DNA of 55,701 nt from JACRBK01 sp964427955 (lineage in GTDB: Bacteria > Chloroflexota > Anaerolineae > Aggregatilineales > Aggregatilineaceae). Shown here piece by piece: positions 32,915 through 41,734 of this stretch (its first letter is position 1; every line of letters begins with the position of its first letter). A program made the translations under genes and the position numbers. Below the pieces are notes generated by a model that was given only the letters and a program-made list of their open reading frames with translations, made no database searches and was not told the origin of the DNA. Location: assembly GCA_964427955.1 (NCBI GenBank), contig CAYRWY010000002.1, forward strand, positions 1 to 55,701. The letters are read 5' to 3'.

Positions 32915-34213
32915 ATGTTGATTTTGCGAAGTCGTTTAGTCCGTGTCGTCTTGATGGCGCTGCTGATCACTACCCTCAGCATCCCGGCCATCTCCCAGGC
33001 TCAAGATACGCCCATGTCCAAATCCATCCGCGTCTCGATTGTCGCGGGCGCGATGCAGGACACGATGGCCAAAATCGTCCAAAGATATCAGGAAGCCAAC
33101 CCGGACGTCGAAGTGACGCTCGAACTGGAACCCGAAGGCGGGGCATTCCAGGCCCTGATCGCCGCCGGAAACCAACCGGACCTGATCATCACCTCGTTTG
33201 GTCCGATGTTGGGCACCCTGGCCGAACAAGATTCGGCGGTCGCGCTCGACGATCTGCCCGGCTCGGAAGACCTGTTTGGCCGCCTGGAACCGCTGTCGCT
33301 CCAGAAGTTGTACGGCCATTACTACTATCTCCCGGTGGGCGCCGACGTCACGCTGATGATCTACAACAAAGCCCTGTTCGAAGAAGCAGGACTTGACCCG
33401 AATACCCCGCCGGCCACCTGGGACGAATTCCTGGCCGCCGCCGCCGCAATCGATGCCCTGCCGACGCGCTCCAATGGGGACGAGGTCTACGGCACAGTCT
33501 TGTGGAACGAGGCGCTGCAATGGGGCGGCTGGTATTGGAATATGCTGCAACCCATGTATCTCAACGCCAACCAGGGGAAATGCCAACTGCTGAACAACCT
33601 GGCTACGGACATCGTGTTCGACCGGGAAGAGTGCCAACTGGGCCAGTTCTTCGAGTTCCTCAAGGCCGCCCAGCAGTTTGCCCCGCCCACGATGGAGAAG
33701 AACTTCTTTGGCCGTGCCATCGGCATGTGGCTCCAGTACGGCTATTCCTGGCAGCCCAACTTGGAGTCGGCAGCCGGAGAGCCGATGGTGATCGGGCAGG
33801 ATGTCGGCGTGGCGCCGGTGCCGGTGCCCGACGCGGGCGACACCAGCTTCACCACCTTTGGCGGACGGGCCATGATGGTGCTCAAGACCAACCCGGAGCG
33901 TGAAGCGCGCGCCTGGGACTTCGCCAAATTCCTGATGCAGGACGAGAACAACTACCAGTTCATCACCGAACTGGGCTATCTGCCGGTGATCACGGCCCTG
34001 AAGGCCGATCCGTACTTCCAGGACCCGACCCGGCTGCCGTTCGTCCAACTGCTCGAACACGGTTATGTGCCCGAACAGTACGCGACGGCGGAACGCGTCG
34101 CCGCGGCGCTGCAAGGTGTCTACTTCCAGGTCGTGGTCGAAGGTTCTGTCCCGCTGGAGGATGCGGTCGCCACGGCGGCTCAAAAAGCCCGCGAGGCCAT
34201 TCAGACAAAGTAA
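32915..34213 (+). CDS. Family 1 sugar-binding protein of the GH94-linked importer
   Basis: A 432-residue extracellular solute-binding protein of family 1. The signal peptide (1-30) ends in SQAQ. Family features include the early QPDLIITSFGPML and the mid-protein VTLMIYNKALFEEAGLDP motif. AAAGGAGA precedes the ATG at 32915. It is the first gene after operator O3 and is followed by two CUT1 permeases. By position it should bind the oligosaccharides released by the GH144-like enzyme, for example sophoro-oligosaccharides, but this specificity is not visible in the sequence. Confidence 0.93.
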   Translation: MLILRSRLVRVVLMALLITTLSIPAISQAQDTPMSKSIRVSIVAGAMQDTMAKIVQRYQEANPDVEVTLELEPEGGAFQALIAAGNQPDLIITSFGPMLGTLAEQDSAVALDDLPGSEDLFGRLEPLSLQKLYGHYYYLPVGADVTLMIYNKALFEEAGLDPNTPPATWDEFLAAAAAIDALPTRSNGDEVYGTVLWNEALQWGGWYWNMLQPMYLNANQGKCQLLNNLATDIVFDREECQLGQFFEFLKAAQQFAPPTMEKNFFGRAIGMWLQYGYSWQPNLESAAGEPMVIGQDVGVAPVPVPDAGDTSFTTFGGRAMMVLKTNPEREARAWDFAKFLMQDENNYQFITELGYLPVITALKADPYFQDPTRLPFVQLLEHGYVPEQYATAERVAAALQGVYFQVVVEGSVPLEDAVATAAQKAREAIQTK

Positions 34214-34227
34214 CACGATCCCGTCTT

Positions 34228-34258
34228 CATCGGGCGGTGCGAGTCGCACCGCCCGATG
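34228..34258 (+). terminator. Intercistronic stem-loop after binding-protein gene
   Basis: CATCGGGCGGTGCGA (34228-34242) and TCGCACCGCCCGATG (34244-34258) are exact complements around one base, a 13-15-bp stem. No T run follows. It lies 14 bases past the binding-protein stop and before the permease start. Confidence 0.7.
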
Positions 34259-34302
34259 CTCATGCCGTCTAAGTGGGCGAGTTCGGAGTTGAGTGGATTA
34301 TT

Positions 34303-35238
34303 ATGGACTCTGTAGCCGTCATGAACGAATCACCGGGCCGCGGACGCCTGTGGCTGCGCATCCGTCACAACGGATGGGGGTATGTTTTTGTCTCCCCCTG
34401 GGTCGTCCTCTACCTGATTTTTGGATTGTATCCGCTGATCCTGTCGTTTTACCTGACGTTCTTCAACTATTCTTTCGTCAACCCGGAGAGTCGCGTTTTC
34501 GTGGGTCTGGGCAACTGGATTCGCGGGATCACCGACGACCTGTTCTGGAAGAGCCTGTACAACATCGTCATCAACCAGTCGGTCTTCATCTTGCTAAAAA
34601 ATGGGGCGGGACTGTTCTTCGCCCTGATGCTCTCGCGCATCACGTGGGGATCGCGAATCTTCCGCACCATCTACTTTCTGCCCGTCATCACGTCTACCGT
34701 GGTGTTGATGACAATTGGCGATCAGATGGTGGGTCCGGGAGGCGTGATCCAGCGGTGGCTGATCGAGAATGCCCACCTGCTGTCCAAGCCGGTCTTCTGG
34801 AAATCGTATACCACGCTCCCGATGGTGGTCATCGCCTTCATCAACGCCTGGAAGTGGTTTGGCATCAGCACCATCATTTTCCTGGCCGGAATCTATGGCG
34901 TCGATCCGCGCCTCTACGAAGCGGCAGCGGTGGACGGGGCCAACGGGTGGCAGATGTTCCGCAGCATTACCATCCCGATGCTGCGCCCGCAGATCTTCTT
35001 TCTTCTGGTCGTAGACCTCATCTACGGCCTGCAAATGTTCGGCGAGATCCTGAGCATCGGCTTCAACGTCTACGGCGGGATCAAAAACCAGGCGCTAACA
35101 CCGGTCCTCTACCTCTACGCCGAGGCGTTCGACCGCGCCAACGTCGGCTATGCTTCCACCGTGGGCCTGCTGCTGGCGTTCTTGATCGCCCTGCTGACGT
35201 TCTTTCAGTTCAAATTCATCCCGTCGCGTTTGGATTAA
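34303..35238 (+). CDS. CUT1 sugar ABC transporter permease (MalF-like)
   Basis: A 311-residue permease with six hydrophobic segments, the first near residues 27-50. The EAA loop is near residue 207 (EAAAVDGANGWQMFRSI). The ATG at 34303 is preferred; a GTG at 34273 and an ATG at 34321 are alternatives, and a GGAG lies 14 bases upstream of 34303, so the start is not firmly set. The next permease begins ten bases after the stop. Together they make the channel of the GH94-linked importer. No ATPase gene is present in the operon. Confidence 0.9.
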   Translation: MDSVAVMNESPGRGRLWLRIRHNGWGYVFVSPWVVLYLIFGLYPLILSFYLTFFNYSFVNPESRVFVGLGNWIRGITDDLFWKSLYNIVINQSVFILLKNGAGLFFALMLSRITWGSRIFRTIYFLPVITSTVVLMTIGDQMVGPGGVIQRWLIENAHLLSKPVFWKSYTTLPMVVIAFINAWKWFGISTIIFLAGIYGVDPRLYEAAAVDGANGWQMFRSITIPMLRPQIFFLLVVDLIYGLQMFGEILSIGFNVYGGIKNQALTPVLYLYAEAFDRANVGYASTVGLLLAFLIALLTFFQFKFIPSRLD

Positions 35239-35247
35239 GGTAGGATC

Positions 35248-36239
35248 ATGAGACCATCCAAACATATCACACCTGGGCTTATGCTCACGTATCTCGTCCT
35301 GTTAGCGGGGGCGGCCATCGTGATCTATCCGTTCGCCTTCATGGTCTCGAATTCGTTCAAAACAGGCCAAGAGATCATGCACTCGCCCAAACNNNNNNNN
35401 NNNNNNNNNNNNNNNNNNNNNNNNNNNNNNNNNNNNNNNNNNNNNNNNNNNNNNNNNNNNNNNNNNNNNNNNNNNNNNNNNNNNNNNNNNNNTTCATGGT
35501 CTCGAATTCGTTCAAAACAGGCCAAGAGATCATGCACTCGCCCAAACAACTGCTGCCGTCGGAACCCACCGTGCGCGGCTACGAAAGCGTCTTCGACAAA
35601 CTGAACGTGATGCGCCAGTTCCGCAACACGATGATCTACGCCGTGTCGGTGACGCTCGAAAATATCATCCTGGGATCTCTGGCCGGGTACGCCTTTGCCA
35701 AGATTCCATTTCCGGGACGCAACCGGATTTTCGCTTTCATGCTGCTGACCATGATGATTCCGGGCATCCTGTTCCTGATTCCAACGTATGTGTTGATGTA
35801 CCGCATCGGTTGGGTCGGTCGCTTCGAAGCGTTGATCATTCCAGGGGCGGTGTCGGTCTTCAACATCTTTCTGATCCGCCAGTTCATCGACGGCATACCG
35901 GACGAACTGGTCGAAGCCGCCCGGATCGACGGCGCGCGCGAGACGGCGATTTTCAGGCGCGTGATCCTGCCGCTGCTGCGTCCCGCGCTGGGCACCGTCG
36001 CGATCATGACGTTCATGGGCTGCTGGAACGACTTCATGGGACCGCTGCTCTACCTGAATCGTCCGGACCACTACACCCTGCAACTGGGGCTGCTGCAATT
36101 TCGGGGCACCGTCCCCGGCGAAAATGCCGAGCAAATCTGGGCGCTGACGACGCTGATCACGATCCCGATCCTGATCCTGTACTTCTTCATCCAGGAACAG
36201 TTCGTCAAAGCCTTTGCTAACGTGTCGCTGAGTAAATAA
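35248..36239 (+). CDS. CUT1 sugar ABC transporter permease (MalG-like), broken by an assembly gap
   Basis: The gene is interrupted by 100 Ns at 35393-35492. The 55 bases before the gap (35338-35392) are repeated exactly after it (35493-35547). Removing 155 bases (gap plus one copy) restores a continuous frame of 278 residues, exactly divisible into codons, running from MRPSKHITPG through YPFAFMVSNSFKTGQ to NVSLSK. The EAA loop is near residue 177 of the restored protein (EAARIDGARETAIFRRV). It therefore looks like an intact MalG-type permease split by a scaffolding artefact, not a pseudogene. It pairs with the permease at 34303-35238. Confidence 0.9.
35338..35547. repeat. 55-bp direct repeat flanking the gap (assembly artefact)
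   Basis: 35338-35392 and 35493-35547 are identical over 55 bases and border the N run on both sides. This is an unmerged contig overlap. Confidence 0.9.
35393..35492. other. Assembly gap of 100 N
   Basis: Exactly 100 unknown bases, a standard scaffold-gap size. The flanking overlap suggests that no sequence is really missing. Confidence 0.98.
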
Positions 36240-36243
36240 CACT

Positions 36244-36813
36244 ATGGCCGAGCAAACGACTCCTAAGCCAACCAGGACCAACCGCTCACGCTGGATCATC
36301 TTGATCGTCAGCGCCGCGGTCATTTTCCTCGGGACCTATCTGCTGGCCTGGTGGGATGCCTACCACCTCTCGAAGACCTACCTCCATAACGCGAATACCA
36401 GCTATGACGAGGGCCGCTTTCTGGACGCCCTGGTCGGTTATGAACAATACGACCAGTCCACGAAGAAATACGTCGAATACGGCGGCTATATGCAGGTCAA
36501 GAATATCTGGTCGGATGATTACGCGTTCCCTAAGCCCTCGGAAGTCGAACGCGCCCAGACTCGCATTGACGATATAATCTACTCGCGCCTCACGATTGAA
36601 GATGCTGAGCAGTTTGTGCAAGAGAATATCGGGCGAAACAGCCCTTATATGGGACTGATTTATCTGCGCCTGGGTGAGCTGTATGAAGCCAACGGCCAGG
36701 CAGCCGATGCTCAAGACATCTACACGTCGGTCGCCGATCTTTTTCCTGGCGAGACCTCTCTCATCGAACGGGCGCGGCTGGATCTGGAGCACCTTCAGCA
36801 GAAACCAAACTAG
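36244..36813 (+). CDS. Membrane-anchored TPR-like protein of the GH94 operon
   Basis: A 189-residue protein of unknown function. A basic N-terminus (1-17) is followed by one membrane helix (about 18-37), so most of the protein should lie outside the cell. Residues about 40-70 and 125-185 look like tetratricopeptide helices (YLHNANTSYDEGRFLDALVGYEQY; GLIYLRLGELYEANGQAADAQ). It begins four bases after the permease stop and ends 25 bases before the GH94 gene, so it is a true operon member. It could organise the importer or the binding protein at the membrane. I know of no named family for it. Confidence 0.8.
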   Translation: MAEQTTPKPTRTNRSRWIILIVSAAVIFLGTYLLAWWDAYHLSKTYLHNANTSYDEGRFLDALVGYEQYDQSTKKYVEYGGYMQVKNIWSDDYAFPKPSEVERAQTRIDDIIYSRLTIEDAEQFVQENIGRNSPYMGLIYLRLGELYEANGQAADAQDIYTSVADLFPGETSLIERARLDLEHLQQKPN

Positions 36814-36838
36814 GCGGCCTGGCAGAAAAGAACAACCT

Positions 36839-39235
36839 ATGCACAATCAATACGGTCATTTCAGCGACGATGGCAAAGAGTACGTGATCACCCGCGCCGA
36901 TACGCCCATGCCCTGGGTCAACGTGCTGACCAACGGCGATTACGGGCTGATCCTTTCCCAGGCGGGGAGCGGCTACAGTTGGCGGACCCATGCCAGCCTC
37001 AACCGTATCACCCGGTGGGACCAGGACTTGATCCGTGATGAGTGGGGAAAGTACCTGTATCTGCGCGATGCCGCCCGTGGTGAATTCTGGTCGCCCAGTG
37101 CCCAACCGTGCGGTGATGCGCTCGACGAGTACCGCGTGCGGCACGGCCTGGGCTATTCGGTGATCGAGGCGCGCCGGGATACCCTCGCCAGTGCCACCAC
37201 GTACTTTGTACCGCTGGATGCCCCCTGCGAAGTCTGGCTGCTGCGTTTGGAAAACCGGGGCGATCAACCGCGCGCGCTGCAAATCTTCACCTACCTGGAA
37301 TGGCTACTCGGCGCCGCACCGGACTGGCACCGCGAGTTTCACCGCACGTTCATCGAGACACACTTCGACGCCGCGCACGGGGCGCTGCTCGCCAGCAAAG
37401 TGCTGTGGGAACTCCCCGTTGAGAGCACGACGCATTGGAACCAGTCGTGGCCGTATGTGGCCTTCTTCAGCGCGTCGGAAGCGCCCGCCGGATTCGACGC
37501 GGACAAGCGCGACTTCGTGGGACGCAATGGCAATCTGCGCCAGCCGCACGCCGTCGTCACCGGGCAGTCCAGCCGCCGCGCCGGACGGTGGAGCGATCCG
37601 ATTGGCAGCCTTCACCTGGAAATCACCCTGGCGCCCGGCGAAGCGCGCGAAATCGCTTTCACGCTGGGCGCCGCCGATCACACCGATCAGGCGTTGGGCA
37701 TCGTGGATCGCTTCAAGGACCTCGCGGCAGTGCATGAGGCGCTCGACCGCGTGCGCGACTATTGGCAGACGGCGACCCGCCAGCCTAGCTTCGAGACCCC
37801 CGATCCCGCGCTGAACCGGCTCGCCAACGGTTGGCTGCAATACCAGGCCATCGCGGGCCGCCTGGGAGCACGCACGGCCTACTACCAGACCGGCGGCGCC
37901 TACGGCTTCCGCGACCAGCTTCAGGACAGCCTGGTCTGCCTGCTGACCGGGAACCCGGAGCGCACGCTGGAACAGATCCGGCTGCACGCCGCCCACCAGT
38001 ACCAGGACGGGGTCGTGCTGCACTGGTGGCATCCGCTGGCCGAAACGGGGCTGCGCTCCGAGTACAGCGACGATCTCTTGTGGCTGGCCTTCGTGGTGCT
38101 GCATTACCTTTACGAAACAGGGAACATGGCCTGCCTGGACGAGGAGCTGCCCTTTTACGATGGCGGCACGGCCTCGCTGCACGAGCACTGCCTGCGCTCC
38201 TTCGAGATGGCGCTTCAACGGCGCAGCGCGCGCGGTTTGCCCTTCATCCTCAAAGGCGATTGGAATGATGGACTCAACGCGGTGGGCGCAGCAGGACGCG
38301 GCGAAAGCGTCTGGATGGCCCATTTCCTGCATTACCTGCTGATCGCCTGGGCCGATCTGCCAGCGTGCGACAGCGCCACGGCGGCCCGCTTCCGCCGCGA
38401 GGCAGCGGCGCTGCGCGAGGCGGTGAACCGCTATGCGTGGGACGGGGCGTGGTACTGGCGCGCTTCGACCGACTCCGGCAACTTGATCGGCTCCCGCCAA
38501 TCTCCCGAGGGGCAGATCTTCCTCAATGCCCAGACGTGGGCCGTCCTGAGCGGCACGGCTGATCCTGACCGCGCGCGGCAGGCGATGGCCGCGGCCCGCG
38601 AGCAGCTCTTTTCGCCGTATGGGCCGCTGCTGCTGGCTCCGGCGTATACCCACCCCGATCCTGAAGTAGGCTACCTGTCACGCTACGCGCCGGGCGCGCG
38701 GGAAAATGGCGGCGTCTACAGCCATGCGGCCTGCTGGGCGGTCCTGGCCGAACGACGGCAGAATGGCGCGCAAGCCGCCTACGAGGTGTGGCGCACGTTC
38801 TGCCCTCCGGCCCGCGCTCAACTCGATCCGGACCGGTATTCCGGAGAGCCGTACGTCATGCCCGGCAACGTCTCCGGCCCGCTGGCCCCGGTGCCGGGGC
38901 AGGCCGGTTGGACGTGGTACACCGGGGCGGCGGCGTGGTATCTGCGGGCGCTGGTCGAAGGCGTGTTGGGGATCGAGGCGCGGCTGGAAGGGCTGCGCGT
39001 ACACGCCGGGCTGCCGGAGGACTGGGATCAGTTCCGCGTCCGGCGTCCGTTCCGGGGAGCCACCTACGACATCACGATCCGGTGGGGTGCCGCGGCAGGC
39101 TGCCGGGTGAACGGCGCGGCCTGGGCGGGCGAGTTTCTGCCGCTGGCCGATCCCGGCACTATCCAGGTCGTGGAGATCACCGTGCCATCGACTTCAACGT
39201 CTCTTCGCGGATCGCTTCGAGGATGGCCTGCTTGA
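36839..39235 (+). CDS. GH94 glycoside phosphorylase (cellobiose phosphorylase-like)
   Basis: A 798-residue cytoplasmic enzyme of GH94, which splits beta-glucosides with phosphate to give a sugar 1-phosphate. The start YGHFSDDGKEYVITRADTP is that of cellobiose/chitobiose phosphorylases. The catalytic region is GDWNDGLN (residues 473-480), with the following GRGESVWMAHFLHYLL. The segment AGSGYSWRTHASLNRIT (42-58) is more like the GH94 domain of cyclic beta-1,2-glucan synthases than like cellobiose phosphorylase, so a beta-1,2 or other beta-glucan substrate is possible. The length fits a disaccharide or short-chain enzyme. It is the last gene of the importer operon and its 3-prime end overlaps a convergent ATPase gene by 59 bases. 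Confidence 0.9.
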   Translation: MHNQYGHFSDDGKEYVITRADTPMPWVNVLTNGDYGLILSQAGSGYSWRTHASLNRITRWDQDLIRDEWGKYLYLRDAARGEFWSPSAQPCGDALDEYRVRHGLGYSVIEARRDTLASATTYFVPLDAPCEVWLLRLENRGDQPRALQIFTYLEWLLGAAPDWHREFHRTFIETHFDAAHGALLASKVLWELPVESTTHWNQSWPYVAFFSASEAPAGFDADKRDFVGRNGNLRQPHAVVTGQSSRRAGRWSDPIGSLHLEITLAPGEAREIAFTLGAADHTDQALGIVDRFKDLAAVHEALDRVRDYWQTATRQPSFETPDPALNRLANGWLQYQAIAGRLGARTAYYQTGGAYGFRDQLQDSLVCLLTGNPERTLEQIRLHAAHQYQDGVVLHWWHPLAETGLRSEYSDDLLWLAFVVLHYLYETGNMACLDEELPFYDGGTASLHEHCLRSFEMALQRRSARGLPFILKGDWNDGLNAVGAAGRGESVWMAHFLHYLLIAWADLPACDSATAARFRREAAALREAVNRYAWDGAWYWRASTDSGNLIGSRQSPEGQIFLNAQTWAVLSGTADPDRARQAMAAAREQLFSPYGPLLLAPAYTHPDPEVGYLSRYAPGARENGGVYSHAACWAVLAERRQNGAQAAYEVWRTFCPPARAQLDPDRYSGEPYVMPGNVSGPLAPVPGQAGWTWYTGAAAWYLRALVEGVLGIEARLEGLRVHAGLPEDWDQFRVRRPFRGATYDITIRWGAAAGCRVNGAAWAGEFLPLADPGTIQVVEITVPSTSTSLRGSLRGWPA

Positions 39236-39959
39236 GCGCGACGAATTCCGGGGACAGCATCACCTCGTAGCGCCGGGGATGCGCCAGGTCCACCCGGAAT
39301 TCCTTTTTGATTTCGCCGGGACGAGCCGTCATGACCAGCACGCGATCCGACATGAAGATCGCCTCGTCCACGTCGTGCGTGATGAACAGCACCGTGATCC
39401 GGTGTTCCTCCCAGACGCGCAGCAGCAGTTCCTGCATCATGCCGCGCGTTTGAGCGTCCAGTGCCCCAAACGGCTCGTCCATCAGGAGCACGGCGGGCTT
39501 GTACACGAGCGCGCGCGCAATCGCCACCCGCTGGCGCATCCCGCCCGACAACTGGTTGGGATAGGCCCGCTCGAACCCTTTCAGCCCCACCGTCTCGATG
39601 TAGTGAGCGACCAGATCGCGCTTCTCCTGCTTGGAGAAAGTGCTTTTCTTCAGGGCAAACTCGACGTTTTTCCAGACGGGCATCCAGGGAAACAGGGTAT
39701 AGGTTTGAAAGACCACGCCGCGATCCCGCCCCGGCCCCAACACCGGGCGACCATCCACCAGCACTTCCCCCGCCTGGGGATCGATCAGCCCGGCGACCAC
39801 GTTGAGCAGGGTGGACTTGCCGCAGCCGGACGTGCCGACCACCGACACGAATTCATTGTCGGCCAGCGTGAGCGAGACGTCGTTGAGCACCATGAGGCGG
39901 TTGCGAGAAGTCCCGAACCAGTGCGACAGATTCTTGATCGCGATCTTGGGCTGCTCCAC
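39177..39959 (-). CDS. NMT1/SsuB-type ABC importer ATPase
   Basis: A 260-residue ATPase of the nitrate/sulfonate/taurine group (SsuB/TauB-like). Walker A is GTSGCGKST (42-50), signature LSGGMRQRVAIARAL near 138, Walker B VLLMDEPFGALD near 158. The start is taken as GTG at 39959, eight bases after AAGGAG; a TTG overlapping the permease stop is too close to that site. It is the last gene of the operon with the SBP, amidase and permease. The coding end overlaps the convergent GH94 gene by 59 bases, so the C-termini of the two proteins are antisense to each other. Confidence 0.92.
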   Translation of the reverse strand: MEQPKIAIKNLSHWFGTSRNRLMVLNDVSLTLADNEFVSVVGTSGCGKSTLLNVVAGLIDPQAGEVLVDGRPVLGPGRDRGVVFQTYTLFPWMPVWKNVEFALKKSTFSKQEKRDLVAHYIETVGLKGFERAYPNQLSGGMRQRVAIARALVYKPAVLLMDEPFGALDAQTRGMMQELLLRVWEEHRITVLFITHDVDEAIFMSDRVLVMTARPGEIKKEFRVDLAHPRRYEVMLSPEFVALKQAILEAIREETLKSMAR

Positions 39960-39961
39960 GC

Positions 39962-40774
39962 TCAACGCTCCTTGGTCCACTTGAACAGGTAGGTGCCGGT
40001 GGTCTTGAAGAAATAGTCCGTCACCAGTCCCAGGAAGCCGATGAAAATGATGCCAAAGATAATCTGCTCGGTCGCCAGGTAGCGCTGCGCCTCCATGATG
40101 CGGCGTCCCAGGCCGTTCCGGGCAGCGACCAGTTCGGCCACGACCAGGTACGTCCAGGTCCAACCCAGGGTGATGCGGAAAGTATCCCAGATGCCGGGCA
40201 GCGAGGCGGGCAGAATGATGTCGCGCAGGATCTCGAAGCGATTCATGCCCAGGGTATAGCCGACCCGGATCAGATCGTGGGGGACATTCTTGACGTTGTC
40301 CATGATCATCAGCACCTCTTGAAAGAACGTGCCGATGAACAGGATCAGAAACTTCTGCTGATCGCCAATCCCGGCCCACAGGATAGTGAGCGGGACCAGG
40401 GCCACGACCGGCATGTAGCGCACCAGGTCGATGAACGGTTCCAGCAGACCCTCGATCAGCTTGAAATTGCCCATCAACACGCCCACCGGCACGGCGCCGC
40501 CGGTCGCGATCAGCCACCCGACCACGATCCGGTAGATGCTGGCGCGGGCGTCGCTCACCAGAATGCCCCGGTGATACTGGCGCAGCCCTTCGTCGATGAT
40601 GGCGGTCGGCGTCGGCAGGAACAGCTCGGAGATATAGCCGCCATAGGTGGCGATGCTCCAGGCGACCAGCACCGCGCCGATGAAACCGCCCCCGGCCAGC
40701 CAATACACGCGGCGGGGGATGTCCTCGCGCAGCGCCAACAACTTCAGGCGTTTTTTCCGTGGCATAATCATCAT
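39962..40774 (-). CDS. NMT1/SsuC-type ABC importer permease
   Basis: A 270-residue permease of the SsuC/TauC type with six hydrophobic segments (first near 22-42). The cytoplasmic docking loop is near residue 150 (GYTLGMNRFEILRDIILPASL). Its ATG overlaps the stop of the amidase gene in ATGA, and its own stop nearly abuts the ATPase start, so the three are translationally coupled. MMIMPRK offers several near starts. Substrate class for this family includes sulfonates, pyrimidine precursors, nitriles and amides. Confidence 0.92.
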   Translation of the reverse strand: MMIMPRKKRLKLLALREDIPRRVYWLAGGGFIGAVLVAWSIATYGGYISELFLPTPTAIIDEGLRQYHRGILVSDARASIYRIVVGWLIATGGAVPVGVLMGNFKLIEGLLEPFIDLVRYMPVVALVPLTILWAGIGDQQKFLILFIGTFFQEVLMIMDNVKNVPHDLIRVGYTLGMNRFEILRDIILPASLPGIWDTFRITLGWTWTYLVVAELVAARNGLGRRIMEAQRYLATEQIIFGIIFIGFLGLVTDYFFKTTGTYLFKWTKER

Positions 40775-41670
40775 TTCCAGTTGCGATAAAAACGATAAGG
40801 ATTATTCGTCAGGCCGTCGGGCGGCAGGGCGGAATGGCCGCGATGCGTCAGGTTGTACAGGTGATTCTGCTCGCGATACTGCTGGCGCGCTTCGTCCACC
40901 AGGTGCGGGTAGAGATCGGCCTTGGTCATACCTTCGGCATCGCGCGACAGCTCGGCGAGGATGCGGCCATCGAAATTGACGATCATGCTGCGCCCGGTGT
41001 AGGTGTACATCGGGTCGGTGCCGACTTGATTCACGCCCACCACGTACATCAGGTTTTCCCAGGCGCGCGCCTGGTTGGTGAACACCCAGGGATCGCCGTA
41101 GGGTTCCATGTAGGCAGCCCCCCGGATCAGGACGTTGGCCCCTAACATGGCGACTTCGCGCGCGCTTTCGGGCAGATCGCCATCGTAACAGGTGATGACG
41201 CCCAGCCGGGACCCCTTCGGCCCATCGACCACGCAGAACTGGTCGCCGGGCGTACACTCTTCCAGCGGCACCCAGGGATTGACCTTGACGTAGCGCAGGG
41301 CGATCTCGCCCGCGTCGTTGATCAGGATCGACGTATTGAAGGGTTTTTCGCCGTGGGGATGGCGCTCCAACAGGGAGAAGTGCGCCCACACCTGCCGCTT
41401 TTGACAGTGCGCCGCCAGGGCGGTCACTTCGGGACCGTCCAGATCGACCACGGTATTCAGCCACGCGGTGACGTGATACCCTTGCAGCGATCCTTCGGGG
41501 AAAACGACCAGATCGGCGCCCGGATAGCCCACCTTCGCCCGGTCGATCCAGGCGCAGAGGGTCGCGACGTTTTGCCCAACCTCCGCCAGGTTGGCGGCGC
41601 TGATCGGGCGCATCTGGACGATGACCACTGACAGGGCACTCGCCACACCGTGAGCACTTCCGAGAGTCAT
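40771..41670 (-). CDS. Carbon-nitrogen hydrolase (amidase/formamidase-like)
   Basis: A 299-residue cytoplasmic enzyme of the nitrilase superfamily. The catalytic triad can be read as Glu59 (VVFPEGSLQGY), Lys129 (RYVKVNPW) and Cys161 (VITCYDGDLPE). The PESAREVAMLGANVLIRGAAY segment and the ending TNNPYRFYRNWK bring it close to aliphatic amidases and formamidases rather than true nitrilases. The ATG at 41670 follows AAGGGG; a TTG at 41688 is an alternative. It sits between the binding protein and permease of an NMT1-type importer, which suggests that the imported compound is an amide used as a nitrogen source. That link is inference. Confidence 0.87.
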   Translation of the reverse strand: MTLGSAHGVASALSVVIVQMRPISAANLAEVGQNVATLCAWIDRAKVGYPGADLVVFPEGSLQGYHVTAWLNTVVDLDGPEVTALAAHCQKRQVWAHFSLLERHPHGEKPFNTSILINDAGEIALRYVKVNPWVPLEECTPGDQFCVVDGPKGSRLGVITCYDGDLPESAREVAMLGANVLIRGAAYMEPYGDPWVFTNQARAWENLMYVVGVNQVGTDPMYTYTGRSMIVNFDGRILAELSRDAEGMTKADLYPHLVDEARQQYREQNHLYNLTHRGHSALPPDGLTNNPYRFYRNWK

Positions 41671-41697
41671 CGGGGTCCCCTTCTCCAATCAAGCTGA

Positions 41698-41725
41698 CCG
41701 GGGATGGCAGGCGCGCCACCCCCGG
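41698..41725 (-). terminator. Intercistronic stem-loop after binding-protein gene
   Basis: CCGGGGATGGC (41698-41708) and GCCACCCCCGG (41715-41725) pair over 11 bases with one mismatch. It lies between the binding-protein stop (41735) and the amidase start (41670). Confidence 0.55.
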
Positions 41726-41734
41726 CAGGGTGGT

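Noticed and set aside
35338..35547. A 55-bp direct repeat as a target-site duplication or attachment site
   Set aside because: The copies flank exactly 100 Ns and fuse into a perfect permease frame, so it is a contig overlap rather than a mobile element.
39177..40703. A 508-codon minus-strand frame that looks like a permease-ATPase fusion
   Set aside because: The upstream half is a wrong-frame reading of the permease gene at 39962-40774. The true ATPase starts at the GTG at 39959 after AAGGAG.
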